A stretch of DNA of 64,000 nucleotides from Pseudomonadales bacterium. Its GTDB lineage: Bacteria > Pseudomonadota > Gammaproteobacteria > Pseudomonadales > Azotimanducaceae. This document shows, in pieces, positions 17,563 to 27,418 of the stretch. The stretch lies in contig WLWP01000001.1 in NCBI GenBank assembly GCA_012103505.1, positions 2,170,001 to 2,234,000 of the forward strand. Reading direction: 5' to 3'. A program made the translations under genes and the position numbers. Below the pieces are notes generated by a model, which had not been told where the DNA came from, ran no database searches, and was given only the letters and a program-made list of their open reading frames with translations. Within the stretch, counting starts at the first letter, position 1. Each line of letters starts with the position of its first letter.

Positions 17563-20073
17563 CTAGAATCGAAAAGCAGCCTCCAGGAAGATCTGCTCAC
17601 CACGACCAAGTCCTACCAGTTGGTCATCGCCGGTAGGTGGACGGAATGGCGCAGGACCGGCGAACGTCAAGACTTGCTCATCTCCAAGGTTCTTACCTAT
17701 CAAGGATAAGCGCCACGACTCGTCAGGTGGAAATATCGATATGTTCAAATCGAAAGTGGTGAAGCTATCTTGAACCAGAGCTCCTGAGGGATTGGTGATG
17801 GGGTGGTATTCAAAACCCGCACCGACGAAAAACTCGTCTTTGTAGGCAATATTTGGACTAATGCGCAAACGTACCCCGTCAGTCAGATTGGTTTCCCAGT
17901 TAATTGCCACGTTGCCAGAGATGTCTGGTGCAAGACCACCGGTACGGCCTTTTAAGTTGTCACCCACACCTGGTGTGCCTGAGGGGAAAAAGTCACCCGT
18001 AATCTCGGTATCTAGGTAAGCCCAAGAACCGGATACGCTCAATCCCGGTACTGAGGTCGACCAGAGAAAGTCTACCTCTAACCCTTGGGTAGTGACTTCA
18101 CCTGCATTAAACGTACGGAAGGCGAACACGCCTGGATCAAATAATTGAACTTGTTGATCCTCGTAAACGTAGCGATACCCGGTTACATTGAGTGTCACTG
18201 TGCGATCGAGGAGCTGAGATCTAAGCCCCACTTCCCAACCTTCGGATTCTTCTGATTCGAAGCGAAGTAGTTCTGATGAAGCTGCCACGACGGCGGGATC
18301 AGGATCTACTAAGCCCACCACCGAGCCCGTTGGGAGAGTATTGTTGTCAACCCCGCCAGACTTAAATCCGGTCTTGTAGGCCCCATAAATAGAGATGTTG
18401 TCATTCACCAGATAACGCAGAACAACCTCAGGTGAGATATTGTCATCTTCAAACTTGATGTCTGGCGATTGGAAGCCTGAGCTCACGGTGCCGAAGATCG
18501 CAACCACGCCAGCGTGAACAAAGGGGAAGCCAACCGACGTTCTCTTCTCTTCGTCGGTCCAACGCACCCCACCCGACAACTCCCACTTTTCAGACAGTTG
18601 GACATCAGCGCTCGCGAAAAACGAAAGGGCTTCTGCTTCGATGGGTCGATCAGCAAGCCAGTCAAATGTTGCGCCGGTTACGGGGTCAGGACCAAAAGGA
18701 GGTCCAAACGCGCCAAGGAGTGAGGGGTTAAATGCGTTTTGAGAGGTTTTGTGACCAATATCTCTGTCTTCCCAGAATCCTCCAAGCTGAAAGTTGACAG
18801 GACCATCGAAGTTACTGGCGAGTCTCACTTCCAGCGTCGTTTGCTCAAGGGTGTTTTCGAAAGGTGCAGATAAGCCGGCGGCGCTGCCATCTGGATTTTG
18901 CCCTGTGGAATTAAATGTGTCGTTGTACTCGTTCTCTAGGTCCACATAGCCAGTTAACACCGTCAGGTCGAAACTCTCGCTGAGCTTGACGTCCATTTGT
19001 AATCTGGCGAAAAGAATGTCCGTATCGTTGTAGGCGCGGAATATATTTCTGCCAGTGCCGGGTGAACCTGGAGGTAGGGTATCAAGCAGTGCATTAGAAT
19101 CTGGTCCAACGAAACGACCGTCATCGATGTCGCAATCATGCGTAGGTAAGAACAGGTCGATACCGGGTGTTCCACCAAAGGCCCCACCTAAAAGCACTGA
19201 TGGATCAGGTAGGCCGTCGCCACCGCAGAAGATATCAAGCGCGTTGTTCAAGGCTTCTGATTGCTGTTTGTTGTAATCGACTTTTAGATTCGCAGAGAAA
19301 TCATCGGTGGGTTCCCATAACAAGGTCCCTCGAGCAATAATGTTGTCCAAGCCCCGGTCTTTGTTCGCAGTCGGATTGCCATCTGCGATCTCGACAAACT
19401 TTTCAATTTCCTGGAATTCACCGGCTAGTCTAAAACCCAAAGTCTCGGTTAATGGACCAGAAACGTATCCGCCAAACGTAGTCCCTTCTTCTTCGAACTC
19501 ATAAGAGGTTTTAAAACTGCTTTCCCAGTTTTCAGTCGGGTTCGCCGAACGGAGGGACAGCACACCGGCAGAAGCCGCTTTACCGAAATATAGAGATTGT
19601 GGCCCTTTTAACACTGCAACTTGTTCAACATCGAAGAACGCACTTTGCAGCAATCGTTGTGTACTCACAGAAACGCCGTCGTAGTTAAGTGCAACGGCTG
19701 AATCAAAAGCGTTTGAAATGGAAGAGGATCCAATACCGCGCAAGGTGATTTGGGCACTTGCACCCGAGCCACCAACAGACATACTTAACGCAGGGATACG
19801 GCTCAATAGGTCCGTGGCCTCATCGATGCGAAAGATATCGAGCGTCTCCTCCCCGATAGCAGTCACCGCTACAGGGGCGTCCTGTAAAGACTCTTCCAAA
19901 TTTCGAGCGACTACGAGAATCTCTTCAATCGGCTCGTTGTTAGACACTTCAGCTGCATGAGCACCCAGCGCGGTAGATAAGACAATTGTTGCCATCGCCG
20001 GGATAGCAAACAAACTAAGAAGTCGCGACTTCTTGAGCAGACGAACCAAGTTCGTCAAATATAAATCTATCAA
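17563..20073 (-). CDS. TonB-dependent outer membrane receptor
   Basis: About 836 residues from a TTG at 20073 that has a GGAGAG site five bases upstream; the same frame extends to 20229, but that part is not signal-like. From the TTG the N terminus is basic, then hydrophobic, ending in ALGAHAAEV, a signal peptase site. EEILVVARN is a TonB-box-like segment, DLLSRIPALSMSVGG and ITLRGIGSSSI the plug domain, and the rest alternates like a beta barrel, ending in EAAFRF with the C-terminal Phe needed for outer membrane insertion. The ligand is unknown. No partner transporter is adjacent. Confidence 0.88.
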   Translation of the reverse strand: MIDLYLTNLVRLLKKSRLLSLFAIPAMATIVLSTALGAHAAEVSNNEPIEEILVVARNLEESLQDAPVAVTAIGEETLDIFRIDEATDLLSRIPALSMSVGGSGASAQITLRGIGSSSISNAFDSAVALNYDGVSVSTQRLLQSAFFDVEQVAVLKGPQSLYFGKAASAGVLSLRSANPTENWESSFKTSYEFEEEGTTFGGYVSGPLTETLGFRLAGEFQEIEKFVEIADGNPTANKDRGLDNIIARGTLLWEPTDDFSANLKVDYNKQQSEALNNALDIFCGGDGLPDPSVLLGGAFGGTPGIDLFLPTHDCDIDDGRFVGPDSNALLDTLPPGSPGTGRNIFRAYNDTDILFARLQMDVKLSESFDLTVLTGYVDLENEYNDTFNSTGQNPDGSAAGLSAPFENTLEQTTLEVRLASNFDGPVNFQLGGFWEDRDIGHKTSQNAFNPSLLGAFGPPFGPDPVTGATFDWLADRPIEAEALSFFASADVQLSEKWELSGGVRWTDEEKRTSVGFPFVHAGVVAIFGTVSSGFQSPDIKFEDDNISPEVVLRYLVNDNISIYGAYKTGFKSGGVDNNTLPTGSVVGLVDPDPAVVAASSELLRFESEESEGWEVGLRSQLLDRTVTLNVTGYRYVYEDQQVQLFDPGVFAFRTFNAGEVTTQGLEVDFLWSTSVPGLSVSGSWAYLDTEITGDFFPSGTPGVGDNLKGRTGGLAPDISGNVAINWETNLTDGVRLRISPNIAYKDEFFVGAGFEYHPITNPSGALVQDSFTTFDLNISIFPPDESWRLSLIGKNLGDEQVLTFAGPAPFRPPTGDDQLVGLGRGEQIFLEAAFRF

Positions 20074-20494
20074 ATTTCTCTCCAATTTTTGAAAATACAG
20101 AACACGACGGAGTTCCGCCCCGGCCTTGGGTCTTGTCTTATCGTTTCCCGAACGCTCGGCTAAGCGGAATATCGTGCCGTAAAAGGCGCTGTTCCTTTGG
20201 ACTGCTGCTTTATGGGTATCTAGAACCAAGACGCGCGTACCTTAAGCGAATGCGCATTTGCGAGCTAGCGCGCTATTGATAAATCAACGGCAATCTAAAT
20301 GATTAATTTTCGTGCAGCCAGTTACGCCATCGTGGCTTCCATCGTTTAACCATAAAACAATGGTAAAAACCTTAAAAACACCGATCTTCATACAAACTTC
20401 ACGCGCCTTTCATGCAGTCCCACCCTTGATGCCCTAGTTTTACGCTGTCGCCACGTGCAAACACTGACACAGAGGCATAACCAAGGGGCTAGGT
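20074..20494. other. Regulatory space between divergent genes
   Basis: Gene-free stretch upstream of the TonB receptor (minus) and the envelope cluster (plus). It is A/T rich in its middle and must hold both promoters. I see no clear operator or RNA element. Confidence 0.4.
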
Positions 20495-20821
20495 ATGAAC
20501 CAGACTGTATTTAACGTAACTCTTAGCGTGGCGGTGGTCTGCATCGCCGCTATCCTGGCGTTTTCAGTCTATCAAGCACAACCCTCAGATGTTGTGGACC
20601 GCCCTGTGGGTCTCCAACAACAAATCGAGCTGCTGACACAAAAAGTAGTGTTGCTACGTGCGCGACAACCCGATGAACAAGCCTTACTTGGTCAAATCGA
20701 GGAACTTGAGGCGCGGATTCTCTCAATTCAACAGCAGTTAGATCAGGCTCGACTTCGCCCGCAAAATTCAACTCAAAAAAACATCTACCCAGGAGAGCAT
20801 CATGCTTCAACCACTCTTTAG
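20495..20821 (+). CDS. Membrane-anchored coiled-coil protein
   Basis: 108 residues: an N-terminal transmembrane helix (about residues 8-27, SVAVVCIAAILAFSVYQ) followed by a Gln/Leu-rich coiled coil (QQIELLTQKVVLLRARQ, QIEELEARILSIQQQLDQ). It is anchored in the inner membrane with a periplasmic coil. First gene of three on the plus strand up to 22273. No family is recognised. Confidence 0.6.
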   Translation: MNQTVFNVTLSVAVVCIAAILAFSVYQAQPSDVVDRPVGLQQQIELLTQKVVLLRARQPDEQALLGQIEELEARILSIQQQLDQARLRPQNSTQKNIYPGEHHASTTL

Positions 20822-20900
20822 TCGCCAACAACCCCCAATGTATAGCGCAGGAATTAGTGCTAGAGTCACCAGTCAGCGATGCAGGCAAGGGAGAGACTCT

Positions 20901-21380
20901 GTGATTAGTCGTTCAATACGCGCAACTATCTTTAGCACGATTCTGATCTACGCCAATAGCGCATGGGCTTGTGGTGAGAGTCTGTTTCATGTCGGCAAGG
21001 GCGTCGTTTTCAGAGAATATACGGCACCGCTTCCAGGCAAAATCCTCATGGTCGCACGCAGCGAAGGCGATCTTATTCTGGCAGAGCGCCTGAGCGCGGC
21101 AGGTCATGATGTTAGAACGATTGCCGACCCTGGCCAAATTGGTCAAGAGCTTGCACAAAGTGACTTTAATATTGTCTTGTCCTTATTTGCTGAGCGCCAG
21201 CTGGTCGCACAGCAAATGCAAAACGCGACCAACGACATCCGTTACTTACCCGTCGCCCAGGATGGCACCGCTGAGGAGCAGGCTGCAAACGCGGTAACTC
21301 GCCATGCCTTGTCCACCGACGACAGCGTTAAGAATTTTCTTCGCGCCATACATCGAACCCTAAAGCAAAGTAAGACTTAG
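20901..21380 (+). CDS. Exported hypothetical protein
   Basis: 159 residues from the GTG at 20901, preceded by AAGGGAGAGA; an upstream in-frame ATG at 20802 would overlap the previous gene and add a non-signal-like stretch. Signal peptide VISRSIRATIFSTILI ending NSAWA, then CGESLF. The mature part (KILMVARSEGDLILAERL, AGHDVRTIADPGQIGQEL) looks like an alpha/beta fold resembling a receiver or nucleotide-binding domain, but in the periplasm. Nine bases separate it from the next gene. Confidence 0.6.
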   Translation: MISRSIRATIFSTILIYANSAWACGESLFHVGKGVVFREYTAPLPGKILMVARSEGDLILAERLSAAGHDVRTIADPGQIGQELAQSDFNIVLSLFAERQLVAQQMQNATNDIRYLPVAQDGTAEEQAANAVTRHALSTDDSVKNFLRAIHRTLKQSKT

Positions 21381-21388
21381 GACCGGTC

Positions 21389-22273
21389 GTGGCAAGACTG
21401 TTAATTTGCTGCGGCTTCGCAGCCGCCATCCTATGTTCGCAAAACGCTGTAGCGGCGGAGCGCGGCCATGTTTCTCTTTCTTATCAACAATTCAAAACCG
21501 ATGGCTTCGAAAGTACTATTGGCGAATTAGATATTGGCACAACCGACACACAATCCTTGAGTTTCGATCTTGCCTATCATTTGACGGAGCGCACAACCCT
21601 ACATTTCGGCATACCGTTGGTACGCAGACGCTACGAAGGTCATGTCGGACATTTCCCTTCTAACCTTTTGGAGGGACATGACAACGACCACTCTGTCGAC
21701 GAAGGTAGCTACCACACGGACTTTCAGGATTTTCTACTCGGGCTATCTTTTCTTGCCGTCGATCGGCCGGTGCGAGTAGAACCTTTCCTGTTTTATGGCT
21801 TACCTAGCCACGACTATCCGCACTTCGGCCATGCTGCTGTCGGGCAGAACTTGTGGCGGATAGAACTAGGCACGCGCTTAACTTACACCCCACCACTCAG
21901 CGACTTCTACTTTCGCTTTGATCCCAGCTATTCCTTCATGGAGAAAGTACTCGGCGTGCGAACCAATCAGTGGCGAGCTCACGCGGAGGTCGGTTACCGA
22001 TTCGTCGATGGTGCTTCCGCCAGAATGTTCGTTTCAGTAAAGGATGCCGAAGGTGCTGAGTTTCCTGACGACTTTCCACCGCCGCGTAATACCTCGCGTT
22101 GGTATCATCACGACCGGATGGTCAAACATAGTTTTGTCAACGTTGGTATGGGCCTGGATTGGCAGTTCAGTCCACGTACTCAGTTATCGACCTCGGCGAT
22201 GACAATGGTAACTGCAGAGCAAGCGCACGTTGTGAAGTACGCATTTAACATTGGCGTCACCCGCTTTTTTTAG
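21389..22273 (+). CDS. Outer-membrane beta-barrel-like protein
   Basis: 294 residues starting at GTG (MARLLICCGFAAAI), with a signal peptide ending NAVAAERG. The mature sequence has regular aromatic, alternating strands (HVSLSYQQF, LSFDLAYHLTERTTLHFGIPL, WRIELGTRLTYTP, FYFRFDPSYSF) and ends in ITRFF-like GVTRFF, a barrel C-terminal Phe. Third gene of the envelope cluster. Its 3' end overlaps that of the convergent CadC-like gene by 17 bases. Confidence 0.7.
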   Translation: MARLLICCGFAAAILCSQNAVAAERGHVSLSYQQFKTDGFESTIGELDIGTTDTQSLSFDLAYHLTERTTLHFGIPLVRRRYEGHVGHFPSNLLEGHDNDHSVDEGSYHTDFQDFLLGLSFLAVDRPVRVEPFLFYGLPSHDYPHFGHAAVGQNLWRIELGTRLTYTPPLSDFYFRFDPSYSFMEKVLGVRTNQWRAHAEVGYRFVDGASARMFVSVKDAEGAEFPDDFPPPRNTSRWYHHDRMVKHSFVNVGMGLDWQFSPRTQLSTSAMTMVTAEQAHVVKYAFNIGVTRFF

Positions 22274-24779
22274 TCTCAGTACCGGGTTCCTGCTCGGTTT
22301 GGTCTGACAAGATCGGTACACCGAGTCGCGTTAGCGCGGCAGGAACGGCCGCGCGATAATTCGCCATTCTGGTTTCAATTTTTTCCACCACGTCGAGATA
22401 ACGAACGTTCGCAATATAGAGTTGAAAGCACTGTGCGTCTTTGAGCACAGAATGCCAGACCAACCCAGGGCTTTCCGGCAGGACTTCGAGTCTCTCAAAC
22501 ATCTGCTCTTCCTCTTGCAAGATTCCATGTGCGCAGGCTTGATACAAATTGGTCCACCAGGCATTCCTGGCTCCACTGGTCCGTTGTGCGTCCATGTGGT
22601 CACGGAGCCAATGCGCCAGTTGAGCCGCATCATCCTCGCGGCCTATCGCTTGTAGCGCCGAGGCATACGTATACGCAGCCTCCAACGCATCTGCGGCTCG
22701 CGCATCGGACATCACGCGCTCTGGAAACCCAATGAGCGTCAACAATCTTGCTGCCTCCGCATAATAGTTCTGCGTGTTATAGGCAAAGGCCAGCGCATAA
22801 TAGATCTTTAGATCGTTGGGATTATCGAAGAGCAGTTCTTCTGCAAAATCAATCAGCTCACCGTACCGACGTCCGAAAAAAAGCTGGTGTATGCTCGGTT
22901 CAGCATCGAACGATTGTGCCGCTGTATCATCACCAGTACGTGCGTAAAGTTCTGCGATCTGCCAGTCGATATCCACCAAGCGTGGAGCAGCAATCTTGGC
23001 TCGCATGGCCCACGCAATGGCGGTAGGCAGATCACCTGCTACAGCATAAATTCGAGACAAAACCCTATAGCCGGGGACATTCGGAAACTGCTCTTCAATC
23101 TGCTGTGCGAGAGCTAGAGCTTCGTCTGGGTGGCCGGTCACCCCATAGTAATTGCCTAGTTCGGAGTAACGCTCTAGAGACAAAGGATCTAAGGCGCGTG
23201 CTTTACGAAATAGTTCGCCAGGTCTATCGACAACGCCATTGTGCCAGATCCACTTCGCAAGGGCTGCTAGGGCCAGCGGATTGTTAGGGTTGAGCTCCAC
23301 GGCCCGCTCGTAAGAGGCACCACCGGCAGAATCACCTCTAAGCCAGTGGTATAAGCCCTGTGAGTAGTGTGCGTCTGATAAATTTGGATTGAGCGCCAAC
23401 GCGCGCTCTAGGGGTTCCTTGGAAGCATCGAGGTTTCCTTGATAAAGCAGCGCACCCGCTAGGCGACTGTAGGCAAGTGCTGACGTGGGATCTGCCTCGG
23501 TAGCTTGACTATAGAGTTCTACCGCTCGAGCGAGTGCCGCTTCATCCACCAAGGATTGGTCACGTACTTTTTGTTCCGTATGTCGGCCGAGCAGTAACAA
23601 TGTTTGCGCCGATACATCACTCGAGCCTGCGCTGGTTGCAGCGACCTGCTCTTCTGCGCCCGGAAGAATTTCTGCTACTACTTTTGTGGCTATATTCTGT
23701 TGTGCTTGCAGTAAATCTGATTGCAGATGGTCGAGACTTTCTGACCAAGATTGGAACCCTGTAGCACCATCAATAATGCGTACAGAGACGCGCAAAACGT
23801 CACCTTGTTTCCGAAATGTGCTTTCGACCAACCAGCGCACTCCGAGCTTGGTGGCGATCTCCTGCGCCGCCATGGGTTTCTCCTTGAAAAACATCGAGGA
23901 GGAACGTGCAGCCACCTGCAAACCGGCAATGCGCCCCAGTTGATTACGCAATTCATCGCCTAAGCCATCGCTGATAAAGTCATCACTGGCATCTCCACTA
24001 GCGTTCACAAAGGGAAGCACGGCTACAGTATTGGCCGGTGCCACAAGTAACCCAGGAGGACCAATGGGTTCTGTCGATGGATCTATTAGATAATAAAGGC
24101 CGGTCGTTGAGCCGAACAGGATGACAATGGCACCAGCCATGGTATACCTACCACGAGCACTATATACAGTCAGGCGCACGCCGCCGTGACGGTCGACGTC
24201 GAACTGCCAAGCCAAAAACATCGCAATTGGAAAACCCACGACAAATAATATGGCGACCACCCTGTTGGCACCATCCGGAAACACCGGCAACGCCTCAATG
24301 ACAAAGCTGACTGCTTCAGTCAAGCTCCAAGCCACAGCAACATACAAAGCTGCAACTTGCAGCACCCGTCGACGACTGAGTTCACCGACCAAATTGCGTG
24401 TTTCGTTTTTTTCTGGATCTTCGGGTTCAACACTGACCAGCAATCGATAACCTTGCCCTCTCACTAGCCCGATATAGGTCGGATCTTGAGCATTGTCGCC
24501 CAAGGAGCGTCTTAACAGTCGCACCCGTTGCGTTACAGTTTCCGGACTGACAACACGACCCGGCCAAACCTGTTCGATGAGTTGGTCCATACTCAACATA
24601 TTCGGTGAGGCTTTCGCTAAGGCGAGCAACAGCTGGTAGGAAAGTTTAGGAAGATCTATGCGCTCATTGCCACGGAACACTTCACGGGTTCCCGTATTTA
24701 ACGTTAAGTTACCCAGAGCAAGTTTCTGTGCTGCCTCGACGGAGTCGGCCATCGGATCGGAATCGCTCTGCATGTTCAC
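22257..24779 (-). CDS. CadC-like membrane transcriptional regulator with TPR tail
   Basis: 840 residues. Order: OmpR-type winged helix (about 28-110; RIDLPKLSYQLLLALAK, PETVTQRVRLLRRSLGD, GQGYRLL); three transmembrane helices (about 140-230); a FlgO/adenylate-cyclase-associated domain (VAVLPFVNASGDASDDFISD, LGVRWLVESTFRKQGD, TGFQSWSESLD); then several tetratricopeptide repeats (ALAYSRLAGALLYQGNLD, ALNPNLSDAHYSQGLYHWL). This is the CadC/adenylate-cyclase-like regulator layout common in gammaproteobacteria: DNA-binding in the cytosol, sensing in the periplasm. The target is unknown, possibly the convergent envelope cluster or the gene at 24868-25485. Confidence 0.85.
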   Translation of the reverse strand: MNMQSDSDPMADSVEAAQKLALGNLTLNTGTREVFRGNERIDLPKLSYQLLLALAKASPNMLSMDQLIEQVWPGRVVSPETVTQRVRLLRRSLGDNAQDPTYIGLVRGQGYRLLVSVEPEDPEKNETRNLVGELSRRRVLQVAALYVAVAWSLTEAVSFVIEALPVFPDGANRVVAILFVVGFPIAMFLAWQFDVDRHGGVRLTVYSARGRYTMAGAIVILFGSTTGLYYLIDPSTEPIGPPGLLVAPANTVAVLPFVNASGDASDDFISDGLGDELRNQLGRIAGLQVAARSSSMFFKEKPMAAQEIATKLGVRWLVESTFRKQGDVLRVSVRIIDGATGFQSWSESLDHLQSDLLQAQQNIATKVVAEILPGAEEQVAATSAGSSDVSAQTLLLLGRHTEQKVRDQSLVDEAALARAVELYSQATEADPTSALAYSRLAGALLYQGNLDASKEPLERALALNPNLSDAHYSQGLYHWLRGDSAGGASYERAVELNPNNPLALAALAKWIWHNGVVDRPGELFRKARALDPLSLERYSELGNYYGVTGHPDEALALAQQIEEQFPNVPGYRVLSRIYAVAGDLPTAIAWAMRAKIAAPRLVDIDWQIAELYARTGDDTAAQSFDAEPSIHQLFFGRRYGELIDFAEELLFDNPNDLKIYYALAFAYNTQNYYAEAARLLTLIGFPERVMSDARAADALEAAYTYASALQAIGREDDAAQLAHWLRDHMDAQRTSGARNAWWTNLYQACAHGILQEEEQMFERLEVLPESPGLVWHSVLKDAQCFQLYIANVRYLDVVEKIETRMANYRAAVPAALTRLGVPILSDQTEQEPGTETKKSG

Positions 24780-24867
24780 GCTATCTCCCTAAACCAGCCT
24801 AGCGGCAATCTTGGCGACATACTAGTCGCAGAGGACTCAAGGGTTCCCGCCTGCCGGTCCTCTTGAT

Positions 24868-25485
24868 CTAGGGTGCAACGGGTGAGGGATGCAAAGAAGC
24901 AAACTGATTTTGGCAACCAGACACAGGGCACGATTCATTGGCGGTACCAATTTGCCTCGCCAAAGATCCGGCTACCCCGGCAGGACCATGAGTTCGTATC
25001 ACCAGGTGCACTTCAGCGCGTGATAAGGCTCGCAATCCATAATCGCCACCAGCAAATACCTCACGATCATTCTTGCCCTTGCCAACTGAGATCGTCAGAT
25101 TTGCGCCACCAAATCCATCCGCGACAAAGCCACCGGCCCAGAATGCAGTCCCTTTGACTGCCTTGTTGCCTAGATCGGAAGCTGAACAGCTAAAAGCTGT
25201 AGTACAGTTTTTAGGTTTATTGAACACCACCCACCATATGGAGTATGCGTCGCCTGGCATGAGCACGTTTGGGGCAAGGGCGAGATCCGCTGTGAGCAGT
25301 TTATTCCGATAATCGCGGGTGAGTACCGCGGAGCCATTGACTTCTCCACCACCGCCAAAAACTTGCATTGGTTGCACGTCGTAGAATTCATGTGGCGTCG
25401 CTTCGTCATTCGCACAGACGACGCTGGCCAAGAGCGCCAAACATAGCGCCACGGACCCAGTAGTGAATTGATGTAGTACTTTCAT
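24868..25485 (-). CDS. Secreted hypothetical protein
   Basis: 205 residues with a clear signal peptide (MKVLHQFTTGSVALCLALLASVVCA, cleaved near VCAND). The mature protein has four or more Cys (CTTAFSCSASD, CPVSGCQNQ) and a beta-rich core (AVLTRDYRNKLLTADLAL, AYSIWWVVFNKP), suggesting a disulfide-bonded extracytoplasmic domain. It lies upstream of the CadC-like gene on the same strand, 88 bases away. The family is not recognised. Confidence 0.6.
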   Translation of the reverse strand: MKVLHQFTTGSVALCLALLASVVCANDEATPHEFYDVQPMQVFGGGGEVNGSAVLTRDYRNKLLTADLALAPNVLMPGDAYSIWWVVFNKPKNCTTAFSCSASDLGNKAVKGTAFWAGGFVADGFGGANLTISVGKGKNDREVFAGGDYGLRALSRAEVHLVIRTHGPAGVAGSLARQIGTANESCPVSGCQNQFASLHPSPVAP

Positions 25486-25779
25486 TGCTTCTCCTAACTA
25501 TTTACGTTTACAACGCTGCTTCAACTGACGATTTTCAGCCAGTCCTCCGTAGCGAGTGAAGCCAGGCTATGGCAGGTTCTTAATAGCTGCATGAAGTTGC
25601 AGTGAAGAAACAGTGAAACCTGAAAAATACTATATATATCAACATGATAGATTATCTGGCAAAGGCGTCGACGAATCGCTCGCGCAAGCTTTAAGCCGAA
25701 TTTATTTCAATTCACGACGAACCTTACGTTCGAGGGGCAGACCAGATACCGCTGATCCTACCGAGAACATTCACCACAA
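25486..25779. other. Gene-free stretch upstream of the secreted protein
   Basis: No credible gene. It holds the promoter of the minus-strand gene at 25485 and an A/T-rich stretch around 25625-25655. The part after about 25760 begins to resemble the enoyl-CoA hydratase remnant. Confidence 0.4.
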
Positions 25780-26079
25780 CATCTAGGCGAGGTGTTTGGA
25801 TCGGGTCTTTTGGATCACGGTAGCTATCATGCCCGAGTTGTCGGCATGGTCCTCATCGGAGAAGGCCGAGGTTTCAGTGCCAGGACCGACATTGGTGGTC
25901 TACACGCGACGGCAACAGGTGAAGTTGGATTCTGCCTCGCCTATTAGGTCAGTCCGGCAAAGGCATTGGAACTGCTTTGGATTGGTCACAAATTCACGGT
26001 AGCGGAAGCTGAACGGCTAGGACTAGCAGATCGCCTGCGCGATGAACGCACGGCAAAGACCAAGCAAGCGACTACATAA
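25780..26079 (+). pseudogene. Enoyl-CoA hydratase/isomerase remnant
   Basis: One reading frame holds two recognisable pieces of a crotonase-fold enzyme. The first, VVGMVLIGEGRGFSARTDIG (25837 onward), matches the usual V.VLTG.GRGFSAG.D. segment. The second, PAKALELLWIGHKFTVAEAE then RLGLADRL (25954 onward), matches the A.ELLLTGR.F.A.EA..LGL.(N/D)R. segment. A TAG at 25945 separates them, and the roughly 80 residues that should lie between are missing. No start codon or ribosome site is evident. Confidence 0.7.
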
Positions 26080-26113
26080 TAACCTTGGATCCAGCTCTGT
26101 CTTGACCGATCGT

Positions 26114-26674
26114 CTAGTTAAGATGCAGGTCAATAACGTGCAGATCGAGCTTGTGTGGTAGCCCCAGAGAGGAACTAGCCCATTTCACCTCTAATATTTC
26201 AGCGCCTATCCTGAAATCGTCATTACGCGGAAAAGTGTGCGTTAACGAACCTCTAAACGGCGTTCGTGAAATTTCAAATTGATCAAGTGCAAGTCTTTTG
26301 GATAGCCATTGGTACAAGACCGCTTTAAGTTCTACAGGTCGCCTGTGCCTCGCCAGAGCGACCAAATCACCCACGTTATCGCCATGATTCCAGCCTCTTT
26401 TCGGCATATGGGAGAGTCGAATAGCGAGTCCGTCATTGCCTCTTAGTGATTTGGCTGAGTAATCTAATTTGTTTGGCAAAATTATCGGCTTGATCAGAAA
26501 TTCAGCCTCGATAATGTGATCGAGTTCCTTATCAATCCATACTCGATGCAGATAAAGCTCCGTTTGCGTGAAGTCGTAGTCAACCAGATCGGGATACCCT
26601 GGTTCCAGGCCATAAACACCGTGGCAGGTCAATTGACTAGAAAAAAATATCAACAGTGAAATTAGCTGCCGCAT
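26114..26674 (-). CDS. Secreted hypothetical protein
   Basis: 186 residues with a signal peptide (MRQLISLLIFFSSQLTCHGVYG). The mature part is rich in beta-type sequence (YDFTQTELYLHRVWID, IIEAEFLIKPIILP). It is followed upstream, after 25 bases, by another exported protein on the same strand, so a two-gene unit is likely. The family is not recognised. Confidence 0.5.
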   Translation of the reverse strand: MRQLISLLIFFSSQLTCHGVYGLEPGYPDLVDYDFTQTELYLHRVWIDKELDHIIEAEFLIKPIILPNKLDYSAKSLRGNDGLAIRLSHMPKRGWNHGDNVGDLVALARHRRPVELKAVLYQWLSKRLALDQFEISRTPFRGSLTHTFPRNDDFRIGAEILEVKWASSSLGLPHKLDLHVIDLHLN

Positions 26675-26699
26675 CAGTTTCTTGCGCCTTTCGCTAGAG

Positions 26700-27317
26700 C
26701 TAGATTTCGGATAAAGATCCCCGAATTAATTCTGCAGCGTTTTTCCGTTGCTGCCTCGACCACTCGGGCAGTTGGTCCATCGACCGTTGGTAGGCCATAA
26801 TCAAATGCCGTCGAATTATCAGCGTTGCTATCGAATCCAATACCAGTTCGCTTCTGCCTCGTATTCGATAGACCCGGGCCGCCAACCCATATCCCGACGA
26901 AATCGACTGTCCTAGTGCAGAACTTTGCCAGTAAATAAACTCGTTAAGACCATCTCCGTCGAAGTCCCTGGTCCACGGCAGTGGCCCATCGTCAAACTTT
27001 TGCAAAGTCCGCCAGCCCAAAGTCGAGGTCGACAGACATATCCACCCGTTACCGCCATTATTAATAGCAATCGACCAGTAACGGCCGCTACCGCCTTTAA
27101 ACCAGCTATGCACGCCAAGAGGGTCGTTCGCACCTGCGCGGGTATGTAGTGTCCAGTCGTCACCTTCTACTCGGCACGGGTTACCTTTTTCATTAATCGC
27201 CTGGGAGTCAAACGAGATTCGGCTAGGTTCAAAAATTCTCGCGGTATTTGCGGGATACGCGTTGCTTGAAACGATGCAGAAGGCAGTGGCAAATAAACAA
27301 ATCCTCCACGAGGGCAT
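26700..27317 (-). CDS. Exported protein with an FG-GAP/EF-hand-like calcium loop
   Basis: About 205 residues from the ATG at 27317 (GGAAGGTGA upstream); a GTG three codons earlier is possible. Signal peptide ends near SSNAYPANT. The segment RDFDGDGLNEFIYWQSS is a DxDxDGxxE loop as in FG-GAP/VCBS or dockerin-like calcium sites, so a secreted calcium-binding protein is plausible. The C terminus is helical and basic. Probably co-transcribed with the next gene at 26114-26674. Confidence 0.5.
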   Translation of the reverse strand: MPSWRICLFATAFCIVSSNAYPANTARIFEPSRISFDSQAINEKGNPCRVEGDDWTLHTRAGANDPLGVHSWFKGGSGRYWSIAINNGGNGWICLSTSTLGWRTLQKFDDGPLPWTRDFDGDGLNEFIYWQSSALGQSISSGYGLAARVYRIRGRSELVLDSIATLIIRRHLIMAYQRSMDQLPEWSRQQRKNAAELIRGSLSEI

Positions 27318-27418
27318 TACGCTCACCTTCCTTATACGGTTCAGAATGTCAGCTCACGGCCATTGGTTACTCCAACAAGGAAGTGAGCTGTTAGTTACAA
27401 AGCCTGGTTAGCCGTTGA

